From the NCBI RefSeq assembly GCF_017377655.1, contig NZ_JAFREL010000039.1, positions 1-48,026 of the forward strand: 48,026 nucleotides of DNA. Reading direction: 5' to 3'. The DNA comes from Candidatus Enterococcus ferrettii (lineage in GTDB: Bacteria; Bacillota; Bacilli; Lactobacillales; Enterococcaceae). Position numbers and translations under genes: made by a program. The number at the start of each line of letters is the position of its first letter. Positions within the stretch are counted from its first letter, which is position 1. A model generated the notes under the pieces. It saw nothing but the letters and a program-made list of their open reading frames with translations. It searched no databases and was not told where the DNA came from. This document shows positions 17,559 to 27,092 of the stretch, one piece after another.

Positions 17559-18260
17559 ATGGGTTATATTGAAGTAATTAATGAAACGAAGCGTTACAAA
17601 ATGGGAGAGACGGTGATTCATGCAAACGACAAAATTACCTTCACCATTGAAAAAGGAGAAATAGCGGTGATTTTAGGACCCAGCGGTGCTGGAAAATCAA
17701 CTGTACTGAACATTTTGGGCGGTATGGATAGTTGCGATGAAGGGCAGGTAGTGGTAGATGGCACTGATATTGCCACTTTTAACAATAAAGAATTGACTAC
17801 ATATCGTCGCAACGATGTTGGGTTTGTTTTTCAATTTTACAATTTAGTTCCCAATCTAACAGCAAAGGAAAATGTGGAGCTGGCTTCACAGATTGTTTCG
17901 GATGCCTTGGATCCAACTGAAGTATTACGTTCTGTAGGTTTAGAGGAACGAATGGATAACTTTCCAGCGCAGCTTTCAGGTGGTGAGCAACAGCGGGTTA
18001 CTATTGCTCGGGCTTTGGCAAAACGGCCGAAGCTGTTATTGTGTGACGAACCGACTGGAGCATTGGACTTTGAAACAGGAAAACAAATACTAAAGATTTT
18101 ACAAGATACTGCTCGAAACTATGGCACAACAGTGGTAATTATCACTCATAATTCAGCAATCGCTCCAATGGCTAACCGCATTATTCGAATTAACGATGCG
18201 AAAGTCCGCAGTCAGAAACTGAATGATACGCCTCTTTCGATCGATGAGATACAGTGGTAA
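17559..18260 (+). CDS. ABC transporter ATP-binding protein (MacB/LolD type)
   Basis: This 233-residue ATPase has Walker [10 protein letters not shown] (about 40-48), Q-loop VFQF, signature LSGGEQQRV, Walker [13 protein letters not shown] and H-loop ITHN. The GALD D-loop and short length are typical of the MacB/LolD/YknY group that energises FtsX-like permeases. GGAGGAGG precedes ATG 17559. The next gene, 12 bases downstream, encodes the matching permease, so the two form one exporter or mechanotransmission complex. Confidence 0.92.
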   Translation: MGYIEVINETKRYKMGETVIHANDKITFTIEKGEIAVILGPSGAGKSTVLNILGGMDSCDEGQVVVDGTDIATFNNKELTTYRRNDVGFVFQFYNLVPNLTAKENVELASQIVSDALDPTEVLRSVGLEERMDNFPAQLSGGEQQRVTIARALAKRPKLLLCDEPTGALDFETGKQILKILQDTARNYGTTVVIITHNSAIAPMANRIIRINDAKVRSQKLNDTPLSIDEIQW

Positions 18261-18272
18261 GGAGACGATGAC

Positions 18273-21200
18273 ATGAATAAGGTTTTATGGCTGACTAGTT
18301 TACGGGAGATTCTTCGCTCCAAAGCCCGTTTTTTGTCAATTTTAGGCATTGTTTTTCTAGGGGTGGCCTTCTTTGTTGGCTTAAGTGCGACCGGACCGGA
18401 TATGATCCAAACGGCGGATGAATACTATCAAAAGCAGCAGTTAGCAGATGGACAAATTTTTACGCCGTTGGGTATGAGTCAAGCAGCTCTTGATGACGTT
18501 AAGAAAATGGACCAAGTAGCTCATGCAGAAGGTCGTTATTTACAGGATGTTTTTCTGGCAGATAAAGATCAAACGATCCGCCTCTACAGCTACGATCAGG
18601 ATCAGAAACTGAATCGATTAAAGGTCGTTAAAGGTCGTTTGCCTAAAAATGATCGAGAGATTGCTTTGGATGAAATTGCTGAGACGAATCATTCCTATCA
18701 GGTAGGAGACAACTTTTCTATTAAAGGTCAGGGGGATTCCTTAGCAAATCAAGAATTTACGGTTGTTGGTTTTGTGGAAAGTCCCCAATACATTGAGAAT
18801 TTTTCGCGCGGAAATACAACGTTTGGCAAGGGCACGATTGATTTTTTTGCTGTTCTGTCACCAGATAACTTCAAGCAATCAGTTTTTTCAGAAGTATTGG
18901 TTCAATATAAGAATTTAAAAGGAGTAACCGCCTATTCGAATAATTACAAGGATCGCTGGGAGACCAATCAGGAGAAAACGGAAGAGGCGTTAAAAAAGAA
19001 TGGGGAAAAACGGCTGCAGGAGCTGAAAGAAACCAACCAGAAACAAATCGATGGAGCTAAGGCACAGCTGGAAGCAGGCAAGCTTGAAGCCACTCAGCAG
19101 ACTCAGCAGCTAACTGAAGCTGAAAAGCGCCTAGAAACTGGAAAAAGTGAATATGCGGTCAGTCAGAAAGAATTTGAAGCTAAAAGCCAAGCTGCCCAGG
19201 CTCAAATCGACGAGCGAGCAAATCTTTTGGCTCCACAGCAGCAGGCTTTAACCGATCAAAAAGAAGAATTAAGCAAACTGCAAAATTTGGAGGAACGAAA
19301 GAAGCAAGCTGCTGAACAAACAGAGACTTTAAAAGTCCAACGTGAGCAGGCTGTATCAGAGATGAACCAATTAACAGCTGAAAAAAGTCAATTAGAACAA
19401 ATTCGTGATCAAGTTGCTCAAGGAAATATTCAGCAGTTGCAGGGGGCCGCTCAACAGCTGGGCGCACAAACCTTTGATGATGTCATTCAGGCCGTTCAGC
19501 AGCAAGATGCACAGCAGGTCCAGACAACTGTTAGTCAGCATTTAACCCGCATCAATACAGAAATTCAGCAACTACAGCCAAAAGCAACTGACTTGGAAGC
19601 TCAATGGACAGAAAATCAACAGATTCTTGCAGCTGAGATTCCTTCAGCCGAAGAACTAACCACTCTTCAAACTCAAATTGATGAGCTGGAAGACTGGTTA
19701 GCCACAGGGACACAACAGCTGGAAACCGCGAAAACGGAACTGGCAGCTAGTCAAAAGCAAGGAGAGGAACAGTTAGAAACGGCTAAGAAACAGCTGGATC
19801 AGGCGCAGAAAACCTATGACGAAGGGCAAAAAGCTTTGCAAGCAGCTAATTCAGATACCTTGGGTAATGCGCAAAAGGAAATCGAGGAAAAAGAAACTGC
19901 TTTGGCTAAGCTTGATCAATTAGAATATACGGTTCAGGGACGCAATGACAATCCTGGATACAAGGAATATCAGGACAATGCAGATCGGATTTCATCTTTG
20001 GCTACAGTATTCCCGTTAATTTTCTTTTTGATTGCCGCTTTAGTCACTTTGACAACCATGACGCGAATGGTTGAGGAAAAACGCAGTGAACTGGGAACCT
20101 TTAAAGCTCTGGGATACTGGAATAGGGAAATTTCGCTGAAGTTCATCCTATATGCGGCCTTAGCCGGTGGTGTCGGAGGGGGACTGGGCTTAGCAGTCGG
20201 CTTCTATCTTCTGCCAACTATTATCTTCAATGCTTATGGGCAGTTGTATAATTTAAATCAGATTGTTACACCCTGGTATGTTAGTTATGCGGTTGCTGCC
20301 ATGTTCGTTGCGTTGCTTTGTTCGGTTGGAACAGCATTATTCGTCCTGCGTTACGATTTAAAAGCAACACCAGCAACGTTAATGCAGCCGCGGGCACCGA
20401 AAAAGGGCAAACGAATTTGGCTGGAACGAATAACTCCGATTTGGTCTCGATTAACCTTCATCCAAAAGGTCACCATGCGGAATTTGTTCCGCTACAAACA
20501 GCGGATGCTGATGACGATTCTAGGAATTGCTGGCTGTATGTCGATGTTAATTACCGGTTTTGGCTTGAGGGATTCAATCGGAGACATTGTACCGATTCAG
20601 TTTGATAATATTTTGCAGTATCAAGGAACGGTTGTCTTTAGTGATCCATTATCTGAACAGGAAACAACGAATTATCAGCAGGAGTTAGATAAGTTATCTA
20701 ATTTCAAGGATCATTTAGGCATGTCTACAGAGATGTTTACTGCGGAAACTGGTGAAGTGAATCAGCAGGAAATCTCTTTGCATGTACCAGAAGATACTAG
20801 AAAGTTAAGCGAGTTTATTTCTTTTAATGATCGCAAGAGTCAAAAGACATATCAGCTAACTGACCAAGGAGTCATTATTAATGAGAAACTGGCAGAGCTG
20901 TTTGAGCTGAAACGTGGCGATACATTAGCAATTAAGGCAACTGACGGGAAGAAATACAAGGTTAAAATCGCCAATATTGCTGAAAATTATGTGGGACACT
21001 TCATCTATATGACGCCAAAATATTACGATCAGCTATTTGGTCAGACACCGGATTACAATACGGATCTGCTGTTGTTTAACAAGCAGCCTTCAAGCAGTCA
21101 GGAAAATACGATTGGACAGCAATTGATGGGACGCGATAAAGTGATTAGTGTAGCCTTCTTGTCGGAATCACGAAACGCTTTGAAGGATACCGTAGAGAGT

Positions 21201-21602
21201 CTAAATGTAATTATGTGGGTATTAATTGTGTCAGCCGGACTATTAGCCTTTATTGTGCTGTACAATCTAACCAACATCAATATTTCAGAGCGAATTCGCG
21301 AGCTGTCAACGATTAAAGTATTGGGCTTTTATAACAATGAGGTAGTGGCTTACGTTTATCGGGAAAATGTGTTGCTTACCTTAATTGGGATAGTTGCAGG
21401 CATGTTTTTAGGTAAAATTGAGCATCGCTACATCCTGAAAACTGTTGAATTAGATGTCACCATGTTCTCACCAGATATTCAACCATCAAGTTATCTGTAT
21501 TCAGCTTTGATCACGCTATTCTTTGCTTTAGTTGTAGGTATATTAATGTACTTCAAACTGAAGAAAATCAATATGATTGAAGCCTTGAAGGCGAATGAAT
21601 AA
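18273..21602 (+). CDS. FtsX-like ABC permease with large extracellular coiled coil
   Basis: The protein is 1109 residues. A first membrane helix (about 20-40) is followed by a MacB-like extracytoplasmic domain. Next comes a roughly 320-residue Gln/Glu/Ala-rich coiled coil (about 235-555) and an FtsX core of three helices (about 575-700, with MVEEKRSELGTFKALGYW). A second helix (about 745-770), another extracytoplasmic domain and a C-terminal FtsX core (about 970-1100, with ISERIRELSTIKVLGFY) complete it. This two-core layout without a separate partner is seen in Firmicute permeases acting on lipids, peptides or lipoproteins at the membrane. It may reach across the wall to control a hydrolase, or export an amphiphile; substrate unknown. 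AAGGAG precedes ATG 18273. Confidence 0.88.
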   Translation: MNKVLWLTSLREILRSKARFLSILGIVFLGVAFFVGLSATGPDMIQTADEYYQKQQLADGQIFTPLGMSQAALDDVKKMDQVAHAEGRYLQDVFLADKDQTIRLYSYDQDQKLNRLKVVKGRLPKNDREIALDEIAETNHSYQVGDNFSIKGQGDSLANQEFTVVGFVESPQYIENFSRGNTTFGKGTIDFFAVLSPDNFKQSVFSEVLVQYKNLKGVTAYSNNYKDRWETNQEKTEEALKKNGEKRLQELKETNQKQIDGAKAQLEAGKLEATQQTQQLTEAEKRLETGKSEYAVSQKEFEAKSQAAQAQIDERANLLAPQQQALTDQKEELSKLQNLEERKKQAAEQTETLKVQREQAVSEMNQLTAEKSQLEQIRDQVAQGNIQQLQGAAQQLGAQTFDDVIQAVQQQDAQQVQTTVSQHLTRINTEIQQLQPKATDLEAQWTENQQILAAEIPSAEELTTLQTQIDELEDWLATGTQQLETAKTELAASQKQGEEQLETAKKQLDQAQKTYDEGQKALQAANSDTLGNAQKEIEEKETALAKLDQLEYTVQGRNDNPGYKEYQDNADRISSLATVFPLIFFLIAALVTLTTMTRMVEEKRSELGTFKALGYWNREISLKFILYAALAGGVGGGLGLAVGFYLLPTIIFNAYGQLYNLNQIVTPWYVSYAVAAMFVALLCSVGTALFVLRYDLKATPATLMQPRAPKKGKRIWLERITPIWSRLTFIQKVTMRNLFRYKQRMLMTILGIAGCMSMLITGFGLRDSIGDIVPIQFDNILQYQGTVVFSDPLSEQETTNYQQELDKLSNFKDHLGMSTEMFTAETGEVNQQEISLHVPEDTRKLSEFISFNDRKSQKTYQLTDQGVIINEKLAELFELKRGDTLAIKATDGKKYKVKIANIAENYVGHFIYMTPKYYDQLFGQTPDYNTDLLLFNKQPSSSQENTIGQQLMGRDKVISVAFLSESRNALKDTVESLNVIMWVLIVSAGLLAFIVLYNLTNINISERIRELSTIKVLGFYNNEVVAYVYRENVLLTLIGIVAGMFLGKIEHRYILKTVELDVTMFSPDIQPSSYLYSALITLFFALVVGILMYFKLKKINMIEALKANE

Positions 21603-21608
21603 AAGAAA

Positions 21609-21638
21609 AAAAGAGGATCAGTCTTTCGACTGGTCCTC
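21609..21638 (-). terminator. Terminator of the aromatic acid exporter-like gene (overlaps its 3' end)
   Basis: On the minus strand GAGGACCAGTC (21638-21628) pairs with GACTGATCCTC (21623-21613), 11 bp with one wobble, around a GAAA tetraloop and followed by a run of T. The hairpin overlaps the last codons of the minus-strand gene ending at 21618. It may also act weakly on the plus strand for the FtsX permease. Confidence 0.8.
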
Positions 21639-22211
21639 AATTTGTTGTCGGACTTTTTCCAGCATCTCGGAAAGTCCGGCTTCTTTCTTTCTTAATTCGA
21701 TCAAATCTTCCTTGATTTGTTGTTCCTTTTCGATCTTCGGCGGGGTAACAATCCCATTTAGTGAAATCGCAATAACCGTGCCGATAAAGGTATCAAGCAC
21801 CCGGTTCAAGGCATAGATGGTTGATTCACCCTGAGGAATACTAAGAGAAATCAGCAACATAGTGGCAATTGCAGAAACAATTCCCGAGTTATTACCGATC
21901 CCGTCTGAGATGACGATCACCAGAATAACTAATAGTGGCAAAACGGTTAATTCCACATAAAAATCATTTTCAAAAAAAGCCTGTATGTAAAAATAAATCA
22001 GTGCCAGCAAACCGCCAATTGAATTGCCCAAAATCCGTGACCGGCCAAAAGAAAAGCTGGTATTCAGATCTTGACGCAAGGAAAAAACAGCTGCCAGTGC
22101 TGCGATCAGCGGACTACCGCGATCTAATACATGAAAAAGAAGGATACAGATCATTACAGCCAATGCTGTTTTGAATGTCCGCATCCCTAAACGGAAACGG
22201 CCAAGGTGCAT
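21618..22211 (-). CDS. Aromatic acid exporter family (ArAE/FUSC-like) membrane protein
   Basis: The 197-residue protein starts with MHLGRFRLGMRTFKTALAVMICILLF and has about four to five membrane helices (to about residue 145), then a charged helical tail (IEKEQQIKEDLIELRKKEAGL...). The N-terminal GxRTxKTALA and SLRQDLNTSFSFGRSRILGN patterns fit the DUF939/ArAE_1 family of putative aromatic acid exporters. It is short; full-length members carry a longer C-terminal domain. AGGAGG lies eight bases before the ATG at 22211. The gene is monocistronic. Substrate unknown. Confidence 0.8.
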   Translation of the reverse strand: MHLGRFRLGMRTFKTALAVMICILLFHVLDRGSPLIAALAAVFSLRQDLNTSFSFGRSRILGNSIGGLLALIYFYIQAFFENDFYVELTVLPLLVILVIVISDGIGNNSGIVSAIATMLLISLSIPQGESTIYALNRVLDTFIGTVIAISLNGIVTPPKIEKEQQIKEDLIELRKKEAGLSEMLEKVRQQIEDQSKD

Positions 22212-22272
22212 GAGGGGTTCCTCCTATTATCTTCTTACTATTAGTTTAACGGAATCCCAACCAAAAGACTAT

Positions 22273-22300
22273 AAAAAAAGACGCGATTCCATCACGTCTT
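22273..22300 (-). terminator. Terminator of the Gfo/Idh/MocA oxidoreductase
   Basis: On the minus strand AAGACGTGAT and ATCGCGTCTT pair over ten positions (one U-G) around a three-base loop, then TTTTTT. The stem includes part of the stop codon at 22299-22301. Confidence 0.8.
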
Positions 22301-23252
22301 AAGATTTCCATGCTTGAGTCATCTGATCCAGCAAATCAATTACATCTTTAGTGAAGTACAATGATTGATTTGGCAGCTCCTGCTGTACCATTTTAACCAT
22401 GTTTTCAATTTCATAATTCATCGCTTCAAGGGAAGAGCCGCTTTCGATAAATTCTTTCGTGCCATCATTAAAAAAGATTTGTGCTTTATCCGCTCGGGGA
22501 TAATCATCCACCGTAATATAACCATTTTCGAACGCAACGATTCCTTTTTTTGGCATTTTTGCTTGAAAGGTTAAACTAACGGAAGCTAGTTCATTTTTTT
22601 CGTTTTGCAGAATCGTCACCGATTGCTCATCAACACCTGTTGAGAAAGGAACCATGGCTGATGCAATTACGGTTGGTTGAGCAGTCATAAACCAGCGAGC
22701 AAAGGAAACCGCATAGGTACCAATATCTAACAAAGCTCCACCAGCTAATTCTGGATTAAAGAAACGGTTGTTCGGGTCAGGGTCTTTGTAGCTGCCAAAA
22801 GGTGCTTGGACCATTTTTAATTTGCCCAGTTTACCAGTATCGATTAGCGAGTGTAGTTCATGGAACAATGGCATATTGAAGATCGTCATGGCTTCAGCTA
22901 AAATCAAGCCCTTTTGTTCAGCTAGTTCAATCGCTTCGTTCAACTCTTGCCGATTCATAGTGATGGCTTTTTCACACAGTACATGTTTTCCAGCAGTTAA
23001 AGCTTGCAAAACATGCTGAATATGTTGACGATTAGGTACAGCAACATAGATAATAGAGATAGCTGGATCTGCCAGCATTTCTTCATAGCTGCCGAAAGCT
23101 TTCGGTAAGTGATAGGTTTGGGCAAATTCTTCTGCTTTTTCCAAGGTGCGAGAAGCACAGGCGGTTAAGCGGCTAGTGGTTTGATCGAAGCTGTTCGCAA
23201 ATTCATGAGCTATTTGTCCTAATCCAACAATGCCCCATTCAAGTTGTTCCAT
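22299..23252 (-). CDS. Gfo/Idh/MocA family NAD(P)-dependent oxidoreductase
   Basis: The 317-residue protein begins with a Rossmann motif GIVGLGQIAHEFA and contains VPNRQHIQH, the family CEK motif (HVLCEKAITMN, Ala in place of the common Pro) and GGALLDIGTYAVSFARW in the C-terminal half. Members oxidise or epimerise sugars, cyclitols or trans-dihydrodiols; the substrate here cannot be read from sequence. AAGGAGAATTTT precedes the ATG at 23252. Not in an operon. Confidence 0.87.
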   Translation of the reverse strand: MEQLEWGIVGLGQIAHEFANSFDQTTSRLTACASRTLEKAEEFAQTYHLPKAFGSYEEMLADPAISIIYVAVPNRQHIQHVLQALTAGKHVLCEKAITMNRQELNEAIELAEQKGLILAEAMTIFNMPLFHELHSLIDTGKLGKLKMVQAPFGSYKDPDPNNRFFNPELAGGALLDIGTYAVSFARWFMTAQPTVIASAMVPFSTGVDEQSVTILQNEKNELASVSLTFQAKMPKKGIVAFENGYITVDDYPRADKAQIFFNDGTKEFIESGSSLEAMNYEIENMVKMVQQELPNQSLYFTKDVIDLLDQMTQAWKS

Positions 23253-23294
23253 AAAATTCTCCTTTTCATATGCTTAATAAAAGTATCTGTACAA

Positions 23295-23303
23295 TGTTAT
23301 AAT
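23295..23303 (+). promoter_or_regulatory. Extended -10 promoter candidate
   Basis: TGT followed by TATAAT forms a consensus extended -10. It would transcribe the operon that begins at 23450 with a 5' leader of about 140 bases. The -35 region is poor. Confidence 0.45.
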
Positions 23304-23449
23304 AGACTTGTTCAAACTGAATAACAAGAAAACCGCGTTCTTTTATCGCAGTTGAAATCGGGCAATAATTCTTAAATTATTTCAATCATTCGAGTAAAGC
23401 ACTGTCTTTTTCAGCTGTGATCAGTAAAATAATATAGGAGGGATTTTCT

Positions 23450-23983
23450 GTGAATCCAATTTATTTAGATTTAGTGTTAAATACCATTTTAGAACAATTT
23501 CAATCGGAAGAAGACTTTTACCACAATTATTTAGGCATTGAGGAGGCTCAATGGCAGCAATGGAAAAAGGGCAGCAACAATCTTCCGCCTGAAATCAGTC
23601 AAAAGATCAAGAATCTGTTTAGCGACTACGAATGGATGCTGAGTCAAAAGGTGATTCGTCAAGCCTTCTTGTTCCCAGAAAAACGTCAAACTGCGGTTGC
23701 GGAGTATCGAGAAATGAAAACCATCGTGGCACAAAAGTGGATTGCTTGCGGTTTAGGGACAGTTGAGCTGATTCCCTACAAAAATAAAAATGATGAAGAA
23801 AAGCAGGATTATATTGATCTACGGGTAACGATTAATTATGATAGCTGGGGTTACAGTGACATTTTGAGTTTCCGATTACCAGCGCGCGTTCAAAATCAAA
23901 TTGAAAGCTCGCAAACTCAAACTGCCTTGTTGGATTGGGTAAATGAAAACTTGACCGAAACATATACCTCATTAGAGGATTAA
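23450..23983 (+). CDS. Hypothetical cytosolic protein (177 aa)
   Basis: I do not recognise a named family. The protein is soluble, mostly helical at the N terminus (LDLVLNTILEQFQSEEDFYHNYLGIEEAQWQQWKKG looks like a degenerate HTH or helical bundle) and more beta-rich at the C terminus (YIDLRVTINYDSWGYSDILSFRL). GTG 23450 has AGGAGGG about seven bases upstream. It is the first gene of a four-gene operon with two wall hydrolases, 16 bases ahead of the VanY-type gene, so a role linked to the envelope is possible but unsupported. Confidence 0.7.
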   Translation: MNPIYLDLVLNTILEQFQSEEDFYHNYLGIEEAQWQQWKKGSNNLPPEISQKIKNLFSDYEWMLSQKVIRQAFLFPEKRQTAVAEYREMKTIVAQKWIACGLGTVELIPYKNKNDEEKQDYIDLRVTINYDSWGYSDILSFRLPARVQNQIESSQTQTALLDWVNENLTETYTSLED

Positions 23984-23999
23984 TGAAAGGAATTTTCGC

Positions 24000-24782
24000 T
24001 TGAAAAAAACAGTTGGATTGCTTTCCATGATTGCTATGTTTGGAATGACTGGCTATTCATTATTTTATAGCAACAAAGGAGAAGATACGAATGCTGGTAA
24101 AATTACCGAAGCATCAACGTATTCCTTCGAACAATCGTCAGATAAGAAAAAAAATACCCCTAGCGATTTACCTAAAGCGGATCCTAATTCTTGGGATTTG
24201 GTATTAGTGGGACCGAAAAACGAAATTAGCCAAGAATTGGATGAAAGTCAATTAGCAACTCTTTCTGATAATAGTCATCAGGTTGATAGTCGAATTGCTT
24301 CTGATTATGAAGCTTTTTCAGCTGCAGCCACTGAGGCAGGCTATCCATTGGTAGTCGTTTCCGCTTATCGGTCGGTAGCTGCTCAGCAAGAAGTCTTCAG
24401 TACAAATGTAAACAGCTTAATGAGCAGTGAAGGCTTGTCAGAAGCTGATGCAATTACCAAGACTAAACAGACTATTACAGAACCCGGGTACAGCGAACAC
24501 CATACAGGTTTAGCAATAGATATTGTTGATCAAGACTGGTATAACAATTATTCCAGTCAAGTGTTGGATGCTTCTTATGGCAGTCAACCGGGAGCCAAAT
24601 GGATTGCTGAAAACGCCCCTAAGTATGGCTTCATCATTCGATATCCAGAGGGCGAAGAAGACATTACCGGAATCACCTATGAACCTTGGCATATTCGTTA
24701 TGTTGGCAAAGAAAATGCTGAATATATAACGAAAAATAATCTGACATTAGAGGAATATTTAAAGTTGTTATCGTCAAATTAA
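24000..24782 (+). CDS. VanY-type D-alanyl-D-alanine carboxypeptidase (M15B)
   Basis: The 260-residue, membrane-anchored protein has an N-terminal hydrophobic helix (about 4-23) then a Ser/Lys-rich linker and an M15B zinc peptidase domain. Key motifs are VVVSAYRS, SEHHTGLAIDI (His and Asp ligands) and EPWHIRYVG (Glu base and His ligand). It would remove the terminal D-Ala from peptidoglycan stem peptides outside the cell. TTG 24000 is the start, with GAAAGGAA seven to eight bases upstream. It is ten bases from the GH73 gene. There is no sign of a glycopeptide-resistance cluster around it; it reads as a housekeeping LdcB/DacY-like enzyme. Confidence 0.88.
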   Translation: MKKTVGLLSMIAMFGMTGYSLFYSNKGEDTNAGKITEASTYSFEQSSDKKKNTPSDLPKADPNSWDLVLVGPKNEISQELDESQLATLSDNSHQVDSRIASDYEAFSAAATEAGYPLVVVSAYRSVAAQQEVFSTNVNSLMSSEGLSEADAITKTKQTITEPGYSEHHTGLAIDIVDQDWYNNYSSQVLDASYGSQPGAKWIAENAPKYGFIIRYPEGEEDITGITYEPWHIRYVGKENAEYITKNNLTLEEYLKLLSSN

Positions 24783-24791
24783 GGAGGCACT

Positions 24792-25406
24792 ATGCCGACA
24801 AAAAAATATAAAAAGCGAAAGCGCAAGTTGTCTCTGCCCTTCATTTTTGCGGGGCTGCTGCTAGTCGGCATTGCTTTCGTTTTTTCTATACATACGTTAT
24901 CAGAACATGCTGTCGAACAGTCAGCCAATAATGAACAAATGAGTCATGAAGAGTTTATTCAGCGTTTAGCTCCTCATAGTAAGCAGCTGCAGCAGGGCTA
25001 TGGTATTTTGCCTAGTATTATTTTAGGCCAGGCCATTTTGGAGTCCAACTGGGGGCAATCTTCACTAGCCAACCAGTACAATAATTTATTTGGAATTAAA
25101 GCCTATGGCAACCAGGCAAAGGTAACGCTGGAGACTCAGGAGTACGTCAATGAAGCATGGGTTACCATTCAAGGAGATTTTCGGGTGTATGATTCCTGGG
25201 AAGCCTCAATGGATGATCATACAATGCTTTTCGTTAACGGAACCACTTGGAATCCCGGCCTTTATGAGAAAGTTCTAACAGCAGCTAACTATCATGAAGC
25301 CGCTCAAGCCTTGCAGGATGCGGGCTACGCCACCGATCCCACCTATGCGCAAAAAATTGTAAGTGTAATAGAAACATATAATTTGTCGCAATACGATCAA
25401 CCATAG
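24792..25406 (+). CDS. GH73 N-acetylglucosaminidase (membrane-anchored)
   Basis: The 204-residue protein has a very basic N terminus (KKYKKRKRKLS), one membrane helix (about 14-33) and an extracellular GH73 domain. Motifs are the catalytic Glu in ILGQAILESNWGQSSLA and the conserved YNNLFGIKAYG, followed by the DSWEASMDDHTMLFVNG block. It should cleave the glycan backbone of peptidoglycan. It lacks LysM or GW repeats, so it acts close to the membrane. AAGGAGG precedes ATG 24792. Coexpression with the carboxypeptidase upstream is likely. Confidence 0.9.
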   Translation: MPTKKYKKRKRKLSLPFIFAGLLLVGIAFVFSIHTLSEHAVEQSANNEQMSHEEFIQRLAPHSKQLQQGYGILPSIILGQAILESNWGQSSLANQYNNLFGIKAYGNQAKVTLETQEYVNEAWVTIQGDFRVYDSWEASMDDHTMLFVNGTTWNPGLYEKVLTAANYHEAAQALQDAGYATDPTYAQKIVSVIETYNLSQYDQP

Positions 25407-25447
25407 TAAACTGATCGTACCAGGTGTTGAGAGAGGAGGAATTCCAC

Positions 25448-26128
25448 ATGGAGAAACACAGTGTACCTGAGATTATGACTGAGCTGCGAAGCGATATCGT
25501 TCGTGTACCCAAAGTGATTCAGCAGGCAACTGGCTTGATGATTTTTGGTAAAAGGATACGATCGATCATATTTACTACTGATATTGCGATTATTCGTAAT
25601 ACCGACGCAGATGCGGTCATCGCTGTTTATCCTTTTACCCCGCATCCAGCCATTACTAAAAGTATAATTGAGGCAGCCGATATTCCAGTTTTTTCTGGTG
25701 TAGGCGGTGGACTGACTCATGGTCAACGCTCAGCCTTTATGAGTATTTTTGCCGAAGCGCAAGGCAGTCTAGGTGTCGTAGTTAACGCACCTACACCAGT
25801 AGACACTATCAGAGCAGTGAATGATGTCATTGATATTCCGGTAGTTAGCACAGTAACTTCCATTCATTCACAAATTGATGAAAAGCTTGAAGCAGGTGTA
25901 CAGATTATTAACATCAGTGCAGCCAAAGATACCGTTGATACAGTAAAATATTTTAGAGAACGCTATCCAGAGCTGCCAATTATGGCAACCGGCGGTCCAG
26001 ATGAAGAAACAATCGCGAAAACGATTGAGGCTGGAGCAAATGCTATCACATATACACCACCTTCTAATGGTGCTTTATTTAGTAAGAAGATGGAGAAATA
26101 TCGCAAGCAGGAAAAAGAAAACGAATAA
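25448..26128 (+). CDS. TIM-barrel protein of unknown specificity
   Basis: The 226-residue protein looks like a phosphate-binding beta/alpha barrel: GLMIFGKRIRSIIFTTDIAIIRN, AVIAVYPFTPHP, VFSGVGGG, VVNAPTPVDTIRAV, INISAAKDTVDTV, IMATGGPDEETI and AGANAITYTPPS. It resembles the KDPG aldolase/synthase-like barrels sometimes labelled just as hydrolase; I cannot assign a reaction. ATG 25448 has GAGGAGGA seven bases upstream; an in-frame start at 25424 would lie before that signal. It is the last gene of the operon before a strong bidirectional terminator. Confidence 0.72.
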   Translation: MEKHSVPEIMTELRSDIVRVPKVIQQATGLMIFGKRIRSIIFTTDIAIIRNTDADAVIAVYPFTPHPAITKSIIEAADIPVFSGVGGGLTHGQRSAFMSIFAEAQGSLGVVVNAPTPVDTIRAVNDVIDIPVVSTVTSIHSQIDEKLEAGVQIINISAAKDTVDTVKYFRERYPELPIMATGGPDEETIAKTIEAGANAITYTPPSNGALFSKKMEKYRKQEKENE

Positions 26129-26183
26129 AACCTTAGAGAAACGAAAGCCGCTGCTATTGGCTCAGGTTTCTCTAAGGTTTTTT
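26127..26183. terminator. Bidirectional terminator between convergent genes
   Basis: Sixteen perfect base pairs link positions 26127-26142 and 26166-26181, with a 23-base loop that itself holds AGCC/GGCT. T runs follow on the plus strand (26178-26183) and, less cleanly, on the minus strand. It includes the stop codons of the genes on both sides. Confidence 0.9.
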
Positions 26184-26919
26184 AGGCGTTACACAACAAT
26201 TCTTCCGTTTGAACCAGCTGCTTTAGTGCAGGCAAGAGCTGTTCAAAAGCCGTTAGTTCGATATCATGAATTGGCAAAGTTTCTTTGGATAGTTTTCGTT
26301 GGCGATGGTTAAACCACAGCGCCTTCCAGCCAGCACTTTTTGAGCCAGCAACATCATTATCAAAATTGTCACCGATATATAAGGTTTTCTCAGGCACTAG
26401 GTCAAATTGCTTTTCAGCAAGTTTAAATATTTCCTTATCGGGCTTTTCATAGCCAGTTGCTTGGGAAATAATGACATGATCAGGATGTACCCAGTTTAAT
26501 AAATCCAGCTGCATGATTTTTTTATGTTGATGGTCAGTGGGACCATTGGTAATAATCCCTAGAGCAATTTCCTGCTCTTGTAGAAAATCGAGGGCTTTGC
26601 GAACCTCTTGATGCATAACAATGGTATCTAATTCTTTCTCATAAACCTCTTGAAAGGCTAGAGCCGTATCATCAGAGATGGTCGGATAATTTAATTCTTC
26701 CAATGATCGGCAAATCCGGAAGTTTCGCATGTAGGTCAACGTCCAATCACTAGTAATTACCTTATTAAAATTCTCGTCACTATGCACCCGAAAACGAATA
26801 TATAGAGGATGCATGTCTTGCGAACGTACACTAGGAAATACTTTTTTGATGGCATTACGAAATGGCTGCTGCTGGTCATAAATGGTATCATCAACATCAA
26901 ATATTATTGCATCGAACAA
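26182..26919 (-). CDS. HAD-superfamily phosphatase (YjjG-like)
   Basis: The 245-residue enzyme has all HAD motifs: DVDDT (I, nucleophile Asp), GIITNGPTD (II), EKPDKEIF (III Lys) and GDNFDNDVAGSKSAGW (IV). The helical cap between motifs I and II places it with class I HADs such as the nucleotidase YjjG. It probably removes phosphate from a small metabolite, maybe a nucleotide, in the cytosol. The start is TTG at 26919, with AAAGGCG ten bases upstream, a rather weak signal. It is monocistronic and convergent to the wall-hydrolase operon. Confidence 0.87.
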   Translation of the reverse strand: MFDAIIFDVDDTIYDQQQPFRNAIKKVFPSVRSQDMHPLYIRFRVHSDENFNKVITSDWTLTYMRNFRICRSLEELNYPTISDDTALAFQEVYEKELDTIVMHQEVRKALDFLQEQEIALGIITNGPTDHQHKKIMQLDLLNWVHPDHVIISQATGYEKPDKEIFKLAEKQFDLVPEKTLYIGDNFDNDVAGSKSAGWKALWFNHRQRKLSKETLPIHDIELTAFEQLLPALKQLVQTEELLCNA

Positions 26920-27092
26920 ATTAGAAACACGCCTTTCAGTTTGTTGAAATTTTCACGAACATTTACATCGCTATTCTAGCTTAAAAAACGATCAATGAAA
27001 AGGGGGGAATCCTTGATAAATAAAGGTTTTCTTTACTATATTTGTAAAAGCTTGATTTAACAATTTTCAGTTTTTTTCACTAAAAAAAAGAT

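Noticed and set aside
24000..24782. VanY as part of a glycopeptide-resistance cluster
   Set aside because: No vanHAX, vanRS or related genes nearby; it is cotranscribed with a GH73 hydrolase and looks like normal wall metabolism.
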